A stretch of 64,000 nucleotides of DNA from Bacillus sp. ISL-55 (GTDB taxonomy: Bacteria > Bacillota > Bacilli > Bacillales > Cytobacillaceae), in the NCBI RefSeq assembly GCF_018613155.1, contig NZ_JAGGQU010000031.1, forward strand, positions 118,391-182,390, in the 5' to 3' direction. Under the pieces are notes generated by a model. It had not been told where the DNA came from. It saw nothing but the letters and a program-made list of their open reading frames with translations, and searched no databases. Below are positions 1-9,053 of this stretch, piece after piece. Within the stretch, counting starts at the first letter, position 1; every line of letters starts with the position of its first letter. Made by a program: the position numbers and the translations under genes.

Positions 1-911
1 GAACCGTTCATACCGAGGATGTGATCGCAGATATCCGTACTTATTTCCTCAAAGATACTTGTCTGTTCAAGGAATTGCTGGATCATTGGAGGCTGTTTCG
101 AAAACACTTCATGAACCAGGTATTGAAACAGGTCCTCAAGCGACTTTGCCGGCTCTGCCAGGAGATCATCCAGGCTTTGCAGGTGAGGAAGCTGCTGAGC
201 GATCATTCCAATGGCAATGACCCATCCTTCTGTAATTTGATACAACTGGTCGATCTGTTCGTCACTGATAGCAAGCTGATAATAATCAGAAAGGAGCAGT
301 TCAATTTCTTCTTTGCCAAAAATCAAATCTATCTTTGATATCTCATTCAATTCATTTTTAGCCCTTAACTTAGCCAGCACTTTCCAGCCGGGCTTCGTCC
401 TCGTCGAAATAACAAGATGGAGATGTCCCGGCATGTGCTCCAGCAGTTTTTCTATCCAGACGTTGATATGGTAGGAATGTTCGATTGCGTGGAAATCATC
501 CAGGATGACAACGATCTGTTCAGGTATTTGGAGTACCTCATTGATGAAAAGCGAAGAGAGCATGCTAAGTTCCTCTTCTCTTATATAACGGTCCATTTTT
601 TTCATATAAGAGATTAACTCATGGCCAAAATCCGGGAACAAGGTTTGAATCGAGGCTGTCAAATAGGATAGAAACGGGAGAATATCGTCATCCGAAGAAG
701 TGATTGTATACCAGCAGCATGACTGGTTCTGATCCTTGACATGCAATGCGAGAGCTGTGCTCTTTCCATAACCGGCACCTGCCTGGATGATGGTCAGCGG
801 CTTTTGAGTAATCGCTTTCATTTTTTTCGATAATCTGGCCCTTCTGATCCATTGATCCTGTAAGCCAGGAACAATTAATTTTGTTTTGATCAATGGCAAT
901 GTTCCCTGCAT
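1..911 (-). CDS. MalT/LuxR-like STAND ATPase transcriptional regulator, N-terminal part
   Basis: Reverse-strand reading frame that starts at the ATG at 911 behind a GGCGGAG ribosome binding site and runs open off the left edge (about 303 residues visible). Residues 45-52 form a Walker A loop (GAGYGKST) and residues 132-141 a Walker B strand (IVVILDDFH). The opening KTKLIVPGLQ and the RRARLSKKM segment are typical of MalT-type signal-transduction ATPases, which normally continue into repeats and a C-terminal LuxR helix-turn-helix. That C-terminal half lies outside the window, so the DNA-binding domain is inferred, not seen. The inducer is unknown. It is separated from lepB by that gene's terminator and is transcribed on its own. 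Confidence 0.8.
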   Translation of the reverse strand, partial: MQGTLPLIKTKLIVPGLQDQWIRRARLSKKMKAITQKPLTIIQAGAGYGKSTALALHVKDQNQSCCWYTITSSDDDILPFLSYLTASIQTLFPDFGHELISYMKKMDRYIREEELSMLSSLFINEVLQIPEQIVVILDDFHAIEHSYHINVWIEKLLEHMPGHLHLVISTRTKPGWKVLAKLRAKNELNEISKIDLIFGKEEIELLLSDYYQLAISDEQIDQLYQITEGWVIAIGMIAQQLPHLQSLDDLLAEPAKSLEDLFQYLVHEVFSKQPPMIQQFLEQTSIFEEISTDICDHILGMNG

Positions 912-967
912 ATAATCTCCGCCCTGGTTTTATTATAATGATGCAAGTCTAACATAAATGAATTAAA

Positions 968-994
968 AAAAGACTCGAAAATTGACGAGTCTTT
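968..994 (-). terminator. Rho-independent terminator of lepB
   Basis: Ten-base arms AAAAGACTCG/CGAGTCTTTT around an 8-base loop, followed on the minus strand by a T run. It lies just past the lepB stop codon. Confidence 0.85.
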
Positions 995-1014
995 TCACTT
1001 CTCTATATGTATAG

Positions 1015-1569
1015 TTAGAAAGATACATCCATTTCCTCGAGCGGCCAATACCTCAGATTCACTTTGCCGACGACCTGCTCTTCTGAAATGAACCCAAACT
1101 GCCTGCTGTCCCAGCTGCCCAGACGGTTATCGCCAAGGACGAACAATTTCCCTGCCGGCACTCTTTCAACCCCGGTCAAATCCTCAAGGGTAAAGTCGCC
1201 GGTCAAATAGCCGCCGGGTGATTGCTCGCGGTAATGCTTCAAAAAAGGTTCCTTCAATTGTTTGCCATTGATGAATAACATGTCTTCACGATATTCAACT
1301 TTATCGCCTGGCAGACCGATGACGCGTTTCACAAAGTCTTCCTCTTCATTCGCATGGAATACGATTACGTCAAACCTTTCGAGATCTTCTGTTTCGTATC
1401 CCAGCTTATTGACAACGACCTTATTCCCATCTTCCAGTGTAGGAAGCATGGATTCTCCTTCAACAACATAATTGGAAAAAAAGAAAATCCTAATAAAGAC
1501 AAATATGATCATTCCGAGAGCAAAAGCCTTGATCCATTCGAGCCCTTCCCTTTTCACGATTTCTCTCAT
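1015..1569 (-). CDS. lepB: Signal peptidase I (SipV/SipS/LepB family)
   Basis: Type I signal peptidase of 184 residues that removes signal peptides from exported preproteins at the outer face of the membrane. One N-terminal membrane anchor covers about residues 13-32. The catalytic Ser40 lies in SMLPTL and the general-base Lys81 in KRVIGLPGD; the GDNRLGSWDSR box follows near the C-terminus. The length matches Gram-positive P-type enzymes. The ATG at 1569 follows a GGTGGTGAAGG ribosome binding site. It lies 27 bp behind the yhjE-like gene, the same pairing as sipV-yhjE in B. subtilis, so a two-gene operon is likely. The exact Sip paralogue cannot be settled by eye. Confidence 0.95.
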   Translation of the reverse strand: MREIVKREGLEWIKAFALGMIIFVFIRIFFFSNYVVEGESMLPTLEDGNKVVVNKLGYETEDLERFDVIVFHANEEEDFVKRVIGLPGDKVEYREDMLFINGKQLKEPFLKHYREQSPGGYLTGDFTLEDLTGVERVPAGKLFVLGDNRLGSWDSRQFGFISEEQVVGKVNLRYWPLEEMDVSF

Positions 1570-1596
1570 TGACTTCCTTCACCACCTGTTTTCCTG

Positions 1597-2214
1597 CTAT
1601 CTGTCATTATCGTCTTTTCCAACACTCATATTCATTTTTACTTCAATTCTTTTGCCGATATACCACAAGATAGCGATTACTGCCAGAACGATAGCCGTTC
1701 GCGCGGGATTAGTGATTAAAGACCTAATATCATAACCTACAAAGCTGATAGTAAAAATCATCACCATTTTTCCCGTTATCACTGCAAGCATATACTGTGC
1801 CATGCTGATTTTTGAAAGCCCTGCTACAATATTAACGAGGGCAGATGGAGTGAAAGGGAAGCACAGCATCAGGAAGATCGGTCCAAAACCATGGCGTTCA
1901 ATCCAGTTCATCCCTTTCTGGACTTTTGGATGGCGCTGTAAAAACCTTAGGATCCGTCCCTGGCCGTACCGTCGGAAAATCAAAAAGACAATCAACGCCC
2001 CGAGAACAGCACCAATCCAGGAAAAGAGAAACCCAAGCCACAGCCCAAACGCATTCGCATTTGCCATAACAAATAAGAACAACGGCAGGAACGGCAAAAA
2101 CGCCTCAAGCATGGGCAGAAGAATGCCGGGAATCGGTCCAAAAGAACGATATTGATTGAGCAAATCCATAATGTTTTCGGTTGTAAACCATTCTTTCAAT
2201 AATTCAACATCCAT
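1597..2214 (-). CDS. yhjE: TVP38/TMEM64 (SNARE-associated/DedA-like) membrane protein, YhjE-like
   Basis: Polytopic membrane protein of 205 residues with four to five hydrophobic segments. The central FRRYGQGRILRFLQRHPKVQ-type loop and the FTPSALVNIVAG re-entrant motif are characteristic of the TVP38/TMEM64 family, whose members are linked to lipid scrambling or undecaprenyl-phosphate handling. An upstream Met at 2256 is open, but the ATG at 2214 has an AAGGAG ribosome binding site at good spacing and is chosen as the start. It is immediately upstream of lepB on the same strand, matching B. subtilis yhjE-sipV. The substrate is unknown. Confidence 0.8.
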   Translation of the reverse strand: MDVELLKEWFTTENIMDLLNQYRSFGPIPGILLPMLEAFLPFLPLFLFVMANANAFGLWLGFLFSWIGAVLGALIVFLIFRRYGQGRILRFLQRHPKVQKGMNWIERHGFGPIFLMLCFPFTPSALVNIVAGLSKISMAQYMLAVITGKMVMIFTISFVGYDIRSLITNPARTAIVLAVIAILWYIGKRIEVKMNMSVGKDDNDR

Positions 2215-2343
2215 TGAGATCTCCTTGTCCAAAAACACTCGGCAACCAGAATTCAACAGAGTTCTGATTACCTTATCCTATTTACCTCTTAGAGATAATT
2301 GTACACCTCTAATTCTTAATTTGGGTAATTTTTAACAAGCTGT

Positions 2344-3282
2344 CTATTTAGTCAAAAAATTCTGGAGCGCGGTACTGTTTTCTTCAAAATCTATCGCCAG
2401 TACTGCTCCTGCACCGCTCACTCTCTGGTTCTCGAATGATCCTTCAACTGGTATCCTCATTGTTTCGATATTCCGATTATCCTTTGAAATCAGACCTTTT
2501 CCCATAAATAAGATATCGCCTGTATCCATATTGGTATTAATAAACGGCGTAACTACTCCAACCAATTTAGGAAGCTTCGGCAAAGTCTGGATGCTGGCGA
2601 ATTCCTTTCCAACCTCCTTTATGACTTTTTGCTGGCGTTCAACACGGCCAAAATCACCGACTGCATCCTGACGGAACCGGACATACCCAAGAAGATGTTT
2701 CCCATCCAGTCTTTGAACACCCGGTTCGAGTGTGACACCTATTCCCTCGGACATTCTCTTTTCAACGTCGACTTCCACACCTTCTGGGAATGCTTCATCA
2801 ATCAGACGGACGAACCCCTCAAAATCAACGATTGAATAATATTGAAGGCTCACATCAAAGTTTTGCTTTATTGTCTGCCTCAACAATTCCGGTCCGCCAA
2901 GCGCAAATGCAGCATTGATTTTATTCATCCCGTGTCCCGGAATCTCCACATACGTATCCCTCATGATTGAGGTCAATTTATATGACTCTGTATCTGGATT
3001 ATAGCTGGCGATCATGATCGTATCTGAGCGCGAGGTTTCCTTCCCTCTTGCATCACTGCCAATCAACAGGATATTCGTCAGGCCATTGCGGTCGCTCTCG
3101 CCATTGAAATGGTATTCCTGCTTGTTTTCTTCCGTTGCCTTTTCAGATTTATTGACACCTGACCGGAACTGCATGAAGGAATATAACGCAACAGCTCCGA
3201 CCAGAAGGAACAGCAGTAAAAAGATACTCGACCACCTGATCCTCTTTTTTCTTTTTTTGTGTTGATGCCTATCAGATCTCAT
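2344..3282 (-). CDS. LytR-CpsA-Psr (LCP) family cell-wall glycopolymer ligase
   Basis: Membrane-anchored LCP protein of 312 residues. A Lys/Arg-rich cytoplasmic start is followed by one membrane helix (about residues 18-37) and an extracellular LCP domain. Diagnostic motifs are LLIGSDAR, RSDTIM, SIMRDTYVEIPG, NKINAAFALGG and VRFRQDAVGDFGRVERQQ, which carry the Arg/Asp residues that bind the polyprenyl-pyrophosphate carrier. Family members (TagT/TagU/TagV) attach wall teichoic acid and similar polymers to peptidoglycan. Which paralogue this is cannot be decided from the sequence alone. The ATG at 3282 has a GGAAGGG ribosome binding site 8 bp upstream. No operon partner is apparent. Confidence 0.9.
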   Translation of the reverse strand: MRSDRHQHKKRKKRIRWSSIFLLLFLLVGAVALYSFMQFRSGVNKSEKATEENKQEYHFNGESDRNGLTNILLIGSDARGKETSRSDTIMIASYNPDTESYKLTSIMRDTYVEIPGHGMNKINAAFALGGPELLRQTIKQNFDVSLQYYSIVDFEGFVRLIDEAFPEGVEVDVEKRMSEGIGVTLEPGVQRLDGKHLLGYVRFRQDAVGDFGRVERQQKVIKEVGKEFASIQTLPKLPKLVGVVTPFINTNMDTGDILFMGKGLISKDNRNIETMRIPVEGSFENQRVSGAGAVLAIDFEENSTALQNFLTK

Positions 3283-3543
3283 TCGAAAAACCCTTCCGGT
3301 TTATAGATATTGATACAACATGATTTTATTAAGTCCTTTTTGTTAACTTGTTTCTTTTTCATTATTTTGATTCATGAGCGTGCTGGATGATGTCCTTCTT
3401 AAGTCCAATTCAGCCACATAAGGGAACGGTACAAGCGAAAACGAACCCAAAAGCAACATCTAAATATAACTTCATTCCTCTATTACTATTTTCCTTCTTT
3501 ACCTATAACCTTAAACTTCTCTGGAGAAATTTTCAAAAAATAA

Positions 3544-3568
3544 ACCCACGGCAGTGCATGCCGTGGGT
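3544..3568 (-). terminator. Terminator of the S9 peptidase gene
   Basis: Perfect 10-bp arms ACCCACGGCA/TGCCGTGGGT with a 5-base loop, followed on the minus strand by a T-rich stretch. Confidence 0.85.
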
Positions 3569-3575
3569 AAGGATG

Positions 3576-5558
3576 TTACAGATGGCTATTGAACCAATCA
3601 ACAATGGATGCCAGCCTGCTGAGTCGCAGATTAGGCTTACCGCTTCTTGAAAGCTCGTGGTTGGACTCTGGGAAGCGAATGAACTTCGTTTCCTTTCCCT
3701 GTCTCTTCAAGGCAATAAACAGCTGTTCAGCCTGTTCGATCGGGCAGCGATAGTCCTTTTCGCTGTGAAGAATCAGTAATGGTGTATTGATCTTATCCAC
3801 ATAGGCGAGAGGTGAATGCTTCCACAATCTTTCCAAGTCGCCGAGGTCAGCTTGAATCTGCCATTCTGTAAAATAGTAGCCGATATCGCTGACACCATAA
3901 AAACTGATCCAGTTTGAAATCGAACGCTGTGTGACGGCTGCCTTGAATCTGTCCGTATGGCCGACAATCCAGTTTGTCATGAACCCGCCATAGCTGCCGC
4001 CGGTCACTCCCAATCGATCCTTGTCGATGAAATCGAAATTTTCCAGCGCGTAATCAATAGCGTCCATTACATCCTGGTAGTCTCCGCCGCCATAATCGCC
4101 TCGCACGGCATTGACGAATTGCTGTCCGTAGCCATGGCTGCCACGCGGATTAATGTAGAGGACTCCATATCCTTCAGCCGCCAAAACCTGAAATTCATTG
4201 AAATACGAGTTCGCATACATGGCGTGCGGTCCCCCATGGATTTCAAGAATCAACGGATATTTCTTGCACTCTTCATATCCCGCCGGTTTCATGATCCAGC
4301 CGTGCAGTGGTGTACCGTCACTGGCCTCGAAGGAAATTGGCTGTGGCTCTGATAAAGTGACCGATTCCAAAACCTTCTCATTCACGGACGTCAGCTGTTT
4401 CATTTCACCAGTGGTGACTTTAAGCTGGAACAATTCTCCTGGAAGGACTGGATTGCTTATGGCCGCTATAATCCTCTGGTTTTTGCGGTCCAATGTGTAC
4501 CCATATACATGCTGCTGGTCAAGTAGTGCCGGGTACACTTCGCCAGCAAGGTTTGCAAAATATATAACAGTATTGCCCTGGTCGGTCGCAAGGAAATAAA
4601 AGCTCTCACTATCTTCGCCCCAGATTAACCCAGGACTGTGCGCTCCCTGATGGAAATCTGCGGCAACAGCGTCTCCTGCAAGGATATCCATATTTTCTGT
4701 TACACATTGGATGTTTCCAGAATTGAGCTCCTGAATCCAAACCTGGGTTAACGTTGCATTTTCAAACTCTCTTTCATGCCCCGTATAGCCAAGGTATTTT
4801 CCATCAGGTGAGAATACAGCATTGCCAAAGTAGCCAGTTCCGTTTGTGAGCTTCGTTTTGTTCCCTGTCTCAATATCCATCAGCCATAAATCACTTTTGA
4901 ATGAGAAATCGCGTTCAGGTGACTCATCAGCCGACAATACAAGACTTTTGCCATCAGGAGACCAGCACTGCAGGTGGTAATCCACTTCGCCTTTTGCGAC
5001 TACTTCTGCCTTGCCATCTGCAAGATTCACAATGGCAGTCTGTCGATACTTTCCGTCCCAGAAACCAGATGCATCTGATTTATATTTCATTTCCTGTGCT
5101 GCGAATGGTTCCAGTTTCTTGTCATCCTTCTTCTCTTCTTCTTTTTCAAGCAAATCTTCATCCGGCTTCAAGGATACGGAGCAGGCGATTCTTTCCCCAT
5201 TTGGAGACCAAACGGGACCATTCGCACCATTCTTGAAATCAGTAGCCTGCCTTGCTTCTCCGCCAGCAGCATCCAGTACAAATATCTGGTTCTTGCCACT
5301 GCGGTTTGAAACGAAAGCAAGCTTCGTTCCATCCGGTGACCATCTTGGGGAATGATTGCGATCTTCACCGTAAGTCCATTGCTTCGGCTCTCCGCCATCT
5401 TCAATGTCAATTATGTATAAATTAGAGGCATAATCATTCTTTTTCTCCAGCATCTCTGTCTGGACAAACACACACTTCTTTCCATCAGGTGAAAACTGTG
5501 GGTCCGTAACGGACTTTAATTCAAATAAATCCTCTGCTTTTATAAATCTTTTTTCCAT
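3576..5558 (-). CDS. S9 family peptidase (prolyl oligopeptidase / acylaminoacyl-peptidase type, YuxL-like)
   Basis: Cytosolic serine peptidase of about 660 residues: an N-terminal seven-bladed propeller built from WD40/TolB-like repeats (many FSPDGK and WSPDGT motifs) and a C-terminal alpha/beta hydrolase. The catalytic triad is visible as GGSYGG (Ser about 522), HSEKDYRCP (Asp about 602) and ESNHELSRSG (His about 634). It probably removes N-terminal or dipeptidyl residues from oligopeptides. The frame stays open to an ATG at 5570, but that codon abuts the GGAAGGA ribosome binding site; the ATG at 5558 is better spaced. It is monocistronic with its own terminator. Confidence 0.92.
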   Translation of the reverse strand: MEKRFIKAEDLFELKSVTDPQFSPDGKKCVFVQTEMLEKKNDYASNLYIIDIEDGGEPKQWTYGEDRNHSPRWSPDGTKLAFVSNRSGKNQIFVLDAAGGEARQATDFKNGANGPVWSPNGERIACSVSLKPDEDLLEKEEEKKDDKKLEPFAAQEMKYKSDASGFWDGKYRQTAIVNLADGKAEVVAKGEVDYHLQCWSPDGKSLVLSADESPERDFSFKSDLWLMDIETGNKTKLTNGTGYFGNAVFSPDGKYLGYTGHEREFENATLTQVWIQELNSGNIQCVTENMDILAGDAVAADFHQGAHSPGLIWGEDSESFYFLATDQGNTVIYFANLAGEVYPALLDQQHVYGYTLDRKNQRIIAAISNPVLPGELFQLKVTTGEMKQLTSVNEKVLESVTLSEPQPISFEASDGTPLHGWIMKPAGYEECKKYPLILEIHGGPHAMYANSYFNEFQVLAAEGYGVLYINPRGSHGYGQQFVNAVRGDYGGGDYQDVMDAIDYALENFDFIDKDRLGVTGGSYGGFMTNWIVGHTDRFKAAVTQRSISNWISFYGVSDIGYYFTEWQIQADLGDLERLWKHSPLAYVDKINTPLLILHSEKDYRCPIEQAEQLFIALKRQGKETKFIRFPESNHELSRSGKPNLRLSRLASIVDWFNSHL

Positions 5559-5801
5559 TTTGGGAGCCATCCTTCCAAAGTTAAGTTGTTACTTTATATT
5601 TCGATAACAGAAATAAATATCCTGCTTTTACTTAAATGTTTTTCTGAAGAAAGCCTACAATCCAACAGCACTGCAAGTTTCCTTTTATTTTGGAGAAGAT
5701 AGTGAGAGGAAAATTTTTTAACCCTCTTGAAATCCTCCCAAAAATCCAGTACGATAATTACGAACAGATGTTCTTATTATAATTTGAAGGGACAGAGCAA
5801 A

Positions 5802-6233
5802 ATGACAAGGATTCCTGAAAAAGACCGCGATATTATGGAGCAGGCCATCTATTTGCCGATGGTACTGGTCGTGCTCAATCGGGATCTTTCTGTCGTTGAA
5901 AATAGTCCATTTAAACTGAAGAAGCCTTATTTGGAACTAATTGAAGAAACAATGAAAGCAGTCCAGAAAGAACTCGCCATCGTGAAAAGCTACCTCAAAA
6001 AGAATAACCTTAAGGTTGAAGAAGTAAAACGGGACGACGCCTTCACCATGTTCCTCTTTATCTACAAAGGCTACGAAGAACAGCATAACTACTTCAATCC
6101 CCGTATCCGCAATAAAGTCCAGGAATTGATGGTCCACTACCTTTTCAAGCGGTTTAAAGCAGAACAAAAAGCGCAAGCGCCTCGTTCAGCCCCGACAAGC
6201 GCTGGAGGGCCTGACAGTGAAGTCGTTCTTTGA
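5802..6233 (+). CDS. yhjD: YhjD-family protein whose C-terminus is encoded by an interspersed repeat
   Basis: Soluble protein of 143 residues. It starts at the ATG at 5802 behind GAAGGGACAGAG; an earlier in-frame Met at 5727 lacks a good site. The body (PEKDRDIMEQAIYLPMVL to HYLFKRFKAEQ) resembles the uncharacterised YhjD family of Bacillus, found next to yhjE and sipV, as here on the other side of the LCP and S9 genes. From about codon 122 the frame runs into repeat copy A, so the last ~22 residues (QAPRSAPTSAGG and onward) are repeat-encoded and the stop lies inside the repeat. Function unknown. Confidence 0.75.
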   Translation: MTRIPEKDRDIMEQAIYLPMVLVVLNRDLSVVENSPFKLKKPYLELIEETMKAVQKELAIVKSYLKKNNLKVEEVKRDDAFTMFLFIYKGYEEQHNYFNPRIRNKVQELMVHYLFKRFKAEQKAQAPRSAPTSAGGPDSEVVL

Positions 6234-6407
6234 CTTCATTGGCAGGACCGAAACCGAAATGTGTAGCCGACTGCCCAGAAACGCAGAAACTGGAGACTCC
6301 GACAAAGAAGCGCTTTTTGCTTCTGCCGGCGGAGTTGAAGTTTCGGAGTTTCTAGGAGGCAAAACTAGACAAGCGTCTCGAGGGGCTAGGCGCTGGAGCT
6401 GGATTAA
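6167..6407 (+). repeat. Interspersed extragenic element, copy A (long form)
   Basis: It begins with AAAAGCGCAAGCGCC and passes through a hairpin module (GTGAAGTCGTTCTTTGACTTC). A copy-specific middle segment follows, then the shared end CTAGGCGCTGGAGCTGG. The first third overlaps the 3' end of yhjD. It has the same orientation as all other copies in the window. Confidence 0.85.
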
Positions 6408-6453
6408 GAAAACTTTATATAAAATCATTTAATAATTCTGGACAGCAATTGAA

Positions 6454-6483
6454 AAAGAATCCGGCTGAAAAACCGGATTCTTT
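6454..6483 (-). terminator. Terminator of comK
   Basis: Eleven-bp arms AAAGAATCCGG/CCGGATTCTTT, followed on the minus strand by a T-rich run, directly after the comK stop codon. Confidence 0.85.
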
Positions 6484-6486
6484 GAT

Positions 6487-7065
6487 TTAGTCTTTATATA
6501 CCTCACTGACGAGACTGGCATGAGGATATCCTTGTGAGTCATTGTATCTTGGACCATGGAGAAGGTATAGAGCTTTTCGTTCGGTTTCTTTCATCCGCTG
6601 CATGAATTTGGTGCGCAGCATGGAAGTCCTTAGCAGCTGGTTTTCAAATGAATGATGGGATACTGGCAGAATCATGGATTTCTTATTCCTGAAGGTAACC
6701 TCTGTACTGTGGGCATCCACCTTCTTATGGAATAATACATGCTCATGTGAAACCCATATGCAGTCCGGTTTTGTAGGCGAGCTTGTAGGCATGAAATATA
6801 TGGAGCTTATAGGGTCAACAATGATCGGGGTTTTATGGGTAATCCCGGTAAGCTGTTTTGTTCCTTCTTTCCTGCCTTCGTAGCTGCTTCCAAAATACTT
6901 GCAGCTTTTCTTGATAATATCTATTGGTCTGAATGGGGATAAATACTCCTCCTCCAGCTCGATCACCCTGGAGTATATCCTGCTGCCGTATTCTTCAGGA
7001 ATAATTATCATGGTAAAAGGATTTATTTCGTACTCTTCTACTAAGTTCCTTGTGTTTCCTGTCAT
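6487..7065 (-). CDS. comK: Competence transcription factor ComK
   Basis: Protein of 192 residues, the same length as B. subtilis ComK. Family landmarks are visible in order: CKYFGSSYEGRKEGT, KTPIIVDPISSIYFMPT, PDCIWVSHEHV, SHHSFENQLLRTSMLRTKF and the variable tail. ComK is the master activator of DNA-uptake and recombination genes; it binds AT-box pairs as a tetramer and normally activates its own promoter. The ATG at 7065 follows an AGGAGGTGAAGG ribosome binding site. The tail after KETERKALYLLH differs from B. subtilis, where the C-terminus is the MecA/ClpCP degron. The upstream region is strongly A/T-tracted, as expected for autoregulation. Confidence 0.93.
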   Translation of the reverse strand: MTGNTRNLVEEYEINPFTMIIIPEEYGSRIYSRVIELEEEYLSPFRPIDIIKKSCKYFGSSYEGRKEGTKQLTGITHKTPIIVDPISSIYFMPTSSPTKPDCIWVSHEHVLFHKKVDAHSTEVTFRNKKSMILPVSHHSFENQLLRTSMLRTKFMQRMKETERKALYLLHGPRYNDSQGYPHASLVSEVYKD

Positions 7066-7132
7066 TCCTTCACCTCCTAAAATACCTTATACCCTATTTT
7101 ACCATAAGTGTTTAAATTTTCTTTACTTATAG

Positions 7133-7198
7133 AAAAAGTTCTATTTTTAGCCACAATTATTGTCCTAATATAAATTTTCTAAAAATTATAAAAATTTA
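7133..7198 (-). promoter_or_regulatory. Possible ComK-box region upstream of comK
   Basis: A very AT-rich stretch with paired A- and T-tracts (AAAAAGTTCTATTTTT at 7133-7148 and AAAAATTATAAAAATTT from 7181). These resemble AAAA-N5-TTTT ComK boxes, but the spacing is N6 rather than N5 in the first. This is an inference from composition and context only. Confidence 0.3.
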
Positions 7199-7255
7199 GT
7201 TGATTATCTTTTCAATAATCCATATAATATAAAAAAGGTCTAAGAGGTGAGGTCA

Positions 7256-7492
7256 GTGAAAGAAAAACCGTATTCTGAAATCATGAAGGCCAGTGTGATG
7301 AAACGCATTAAAGCCAAGGAATCTTTTGTTCTGGACCTGTATGTTGACATGCTTATTTCCGAAATACAGCTGAATACTAAAAAAGAAAAACTGATGTCAA
7401 AAATTGATAAAGCAATCGATGACCGCGACAAAATTCTCTTTTTAACATTGACAGAGGAATTGAAGGATCTCAACAAACAATTCGGCACTTAG
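7256..7492 (+). CDS. IDEAL-domain small protein
   Basis: Protein of 78 residues read from a GTG at 7256, behind AAGAGGTGA at 5-bp spacing; a GTG at 7247 overlaps the ribosome binding site. The C-terminal half contains the IDEAL-type helix (KIDKAIDDRDKILFLTLTEE), a short Bacillaceae domain known mainly from that sequence signature, for example in YpiB. Family members are thought to mediate protein-protein contacts; no enzymatic role is known. It is divergent from comK and shares its upstream region, so coregulation is possible but unproven. Confidence 0.75.
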   Translation: MKEKPYSEIMKASVMKRIKAKESFVLDLYVDMLISEIQLNTKKEKLMSKIDKAIDDRDKILFLTLTEELKDLNKQFGT

Positions 7493-7630
7493 ATGAGTGA
7501 TATCCCCTATATAGGGGATATTTTATTATTCCGAAATAAAGACAGCTATCGATTTGACTTTAAATGATTTTTACCAGCAGCCGAGTATGTATTGAATAAA
7601 TCTGATTTGAAATTAGTTGCTGGCAAAAAA

Positions 7631-7656
7631 GAAAGCCCTCCTAGTCGAGGGCTTTC
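7631..7656 (-). terminator. Terminator of the M48 protease gene
   Basis: Ten-bp arms GAAAGCCCTC/GAGGGCTTTC with a 6-base loop and a T run on the minus strand. Confidence 0.85.
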
Positions 7657-7660
7657 CTGC

Positions 7661-8947
7661 TTAATATTCATCTTCCTGTTCATTCCTCTTCTCAACTTCA
7701 TAATCTTCGAGTCGTGAAATCCGTTCCAGCATCGTCGGATGTCCATAACGGAAAATTTTCACCAGCCATGGTGGATTTACCTGACTGAGCCCAGCCTTGG
7801 TCAATTCCTGGAAAGCAGAAATTGCCGCATTGGTGTTATCCGTCATTTCAATGGCATATCGGTCAGCCCTTGTTTCCTGGTAGCGGGACACGAGGTTCGA
7901 CACAGGGCTTGCCGCAAACATGATCATCGACAGGAACATCAGGAACAACGGAAGCGATCTTAAGTCACCAGGGTGCTGCAGCTTGAATTCCTTGCCCCAG
8001 CGGCTGATTGCCCAGTTCATCAGTCTCGAGACAAAGTACAGGCCGAACAAGGACAGGACCAGGTAACCGGCAATTCCAATATACAAATGCTTCTCCACAT
8101 AATGAGCCATCTCATGTGCCATGATGAACAGGATCTGGTCATCGTTCAACCTGTTCAATGTCGTATCCCAGAGAACGATCCTCGAATTGGAGCCAATCCC
8201 CGTAACATAAGCATTAAGAGCGTTTGTTTTTTCAGCCATATCCACTTCAAATACATGCTCAGCCGGAATATTGGCCTGCCCCGCGATATCAAGGATCTTA
8301 GACTCCAACTCTTTATTTTTCAAAGGAGAAAAATCATTGTACAGCGGGTCGATCACAACAGGCTGCAGGAACATGATAAATAAAGTGAACGGTACAGAGA
8401 GCATCCACGCAAACAGCCACCAGAATCTTTTGAATTTGTTCATCAGCCAGTAAAGGACAATGACAATAACGAACATCATCGCATAATTGATCCAGAAATC
8501 AATTAGCTCATCCTTCATCCACGAGGCGAATGACTGTGTTGATATATTATAGGTCTTGGACAGCGTATAACTGATGTAACTTAGAGGGAAGGTCGCGATA
8601 TAAGCAAAGAATGAGAGCCAAATCAAATAAATCGCTGTTTGGCCATACTTATTTTTCGCCGTATCTTCTCCCCATTTCTTAAAAGCTTTTGATAGTCCCA
8701 GGAGTAGTATTAAAAAGTAAAACAGCCATTCAAAAGGTGTCGACAGGAAAAATAATAAATTTCTAACTTTTGAGTATTCTTCGCTCAGCATTAATTCTCT
8801 TCCGTTCAAAAACGTTGCCGGGTCAGCCTTCGAACCTTCGAACTCAAATGGAAGACTACTATCTGCAAAGTAAAATAAATACCAGTAAACCGCGAAACCA
8901 TAGAGCACATAGGCGATCACACCATAAAAACCCATCTTTCTCGCCAT
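7661..8947 (-). CDS. yhfN: M48 family (Ste24/CAAX-type) membrane metallopeptidase, YhfN-like
   Basis: Integral membrane zinc protease of 428 residues. The HEMAH zinc motif is at about residues 278-282, within FIMAHEMAHYVEKH, and the third ligand region is QETRADRYA. Six or seven hydrophobic segments and the DPLYNDFSPLKN and NAYVTGIGSNSRIVLWDT signatures place it in the Ste24 group rather than HtpX. B. subtilis YhfN is the closest remembered relative in size and in location near lplJ and lcfB. The start at 8947 has AAAGGGGGAG upstream and is preferred over the in-frame ATG at 8971. Probable role: processing or quality control of membrane proteins. Confidence 0.88.
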   Translation of the reverse strand: MARKMGFYGVIAYVLYGFAVYWYLFYFADSSLPFEFEGSKADPATFLNGRELMLSEEYSKVRNLLFFLSTPFEWLFYFLILLLGLSKAFKKWGEDTAKNKYGQTAIYLIWLSFFAYIATFPLSYISYTLSKTYNISTQSFASWMKDELIDFWINYAMMFVIVIVLYWLMNKFKRFWWLFAWMLSVPFTLFIMFLQPVVIDPLYNDFSPLKNKELESKILDIAGQANIPAEHVFEVDMAEKTNALNAYVTGIGSNSRIVLWDTTLNRLNDDQILFIMAHEMAHYVEKHLYIGIAGYLVLSLFGLYFVSRLMNWAISRWGKEFKLQHPGDLRSLPLFLMFLSMIMFAASPVSNLVSRYQETRADRYAIEMTDNTNAAISAFQELTKAGLSQVNPPWLVKIFRYGHPTMLERISRLEDYEVEKRNEQEDEY

Positions 8948-9053
8948 AGCTTCTCCCCCTTTTACGTACAACCATGTCTATAACTATTTTAATCCTTTGT
9001 CCTAAAAATAGAACAAGTTATTGATGAGGCTGGGGAAATGCTTAGCACGTTTA

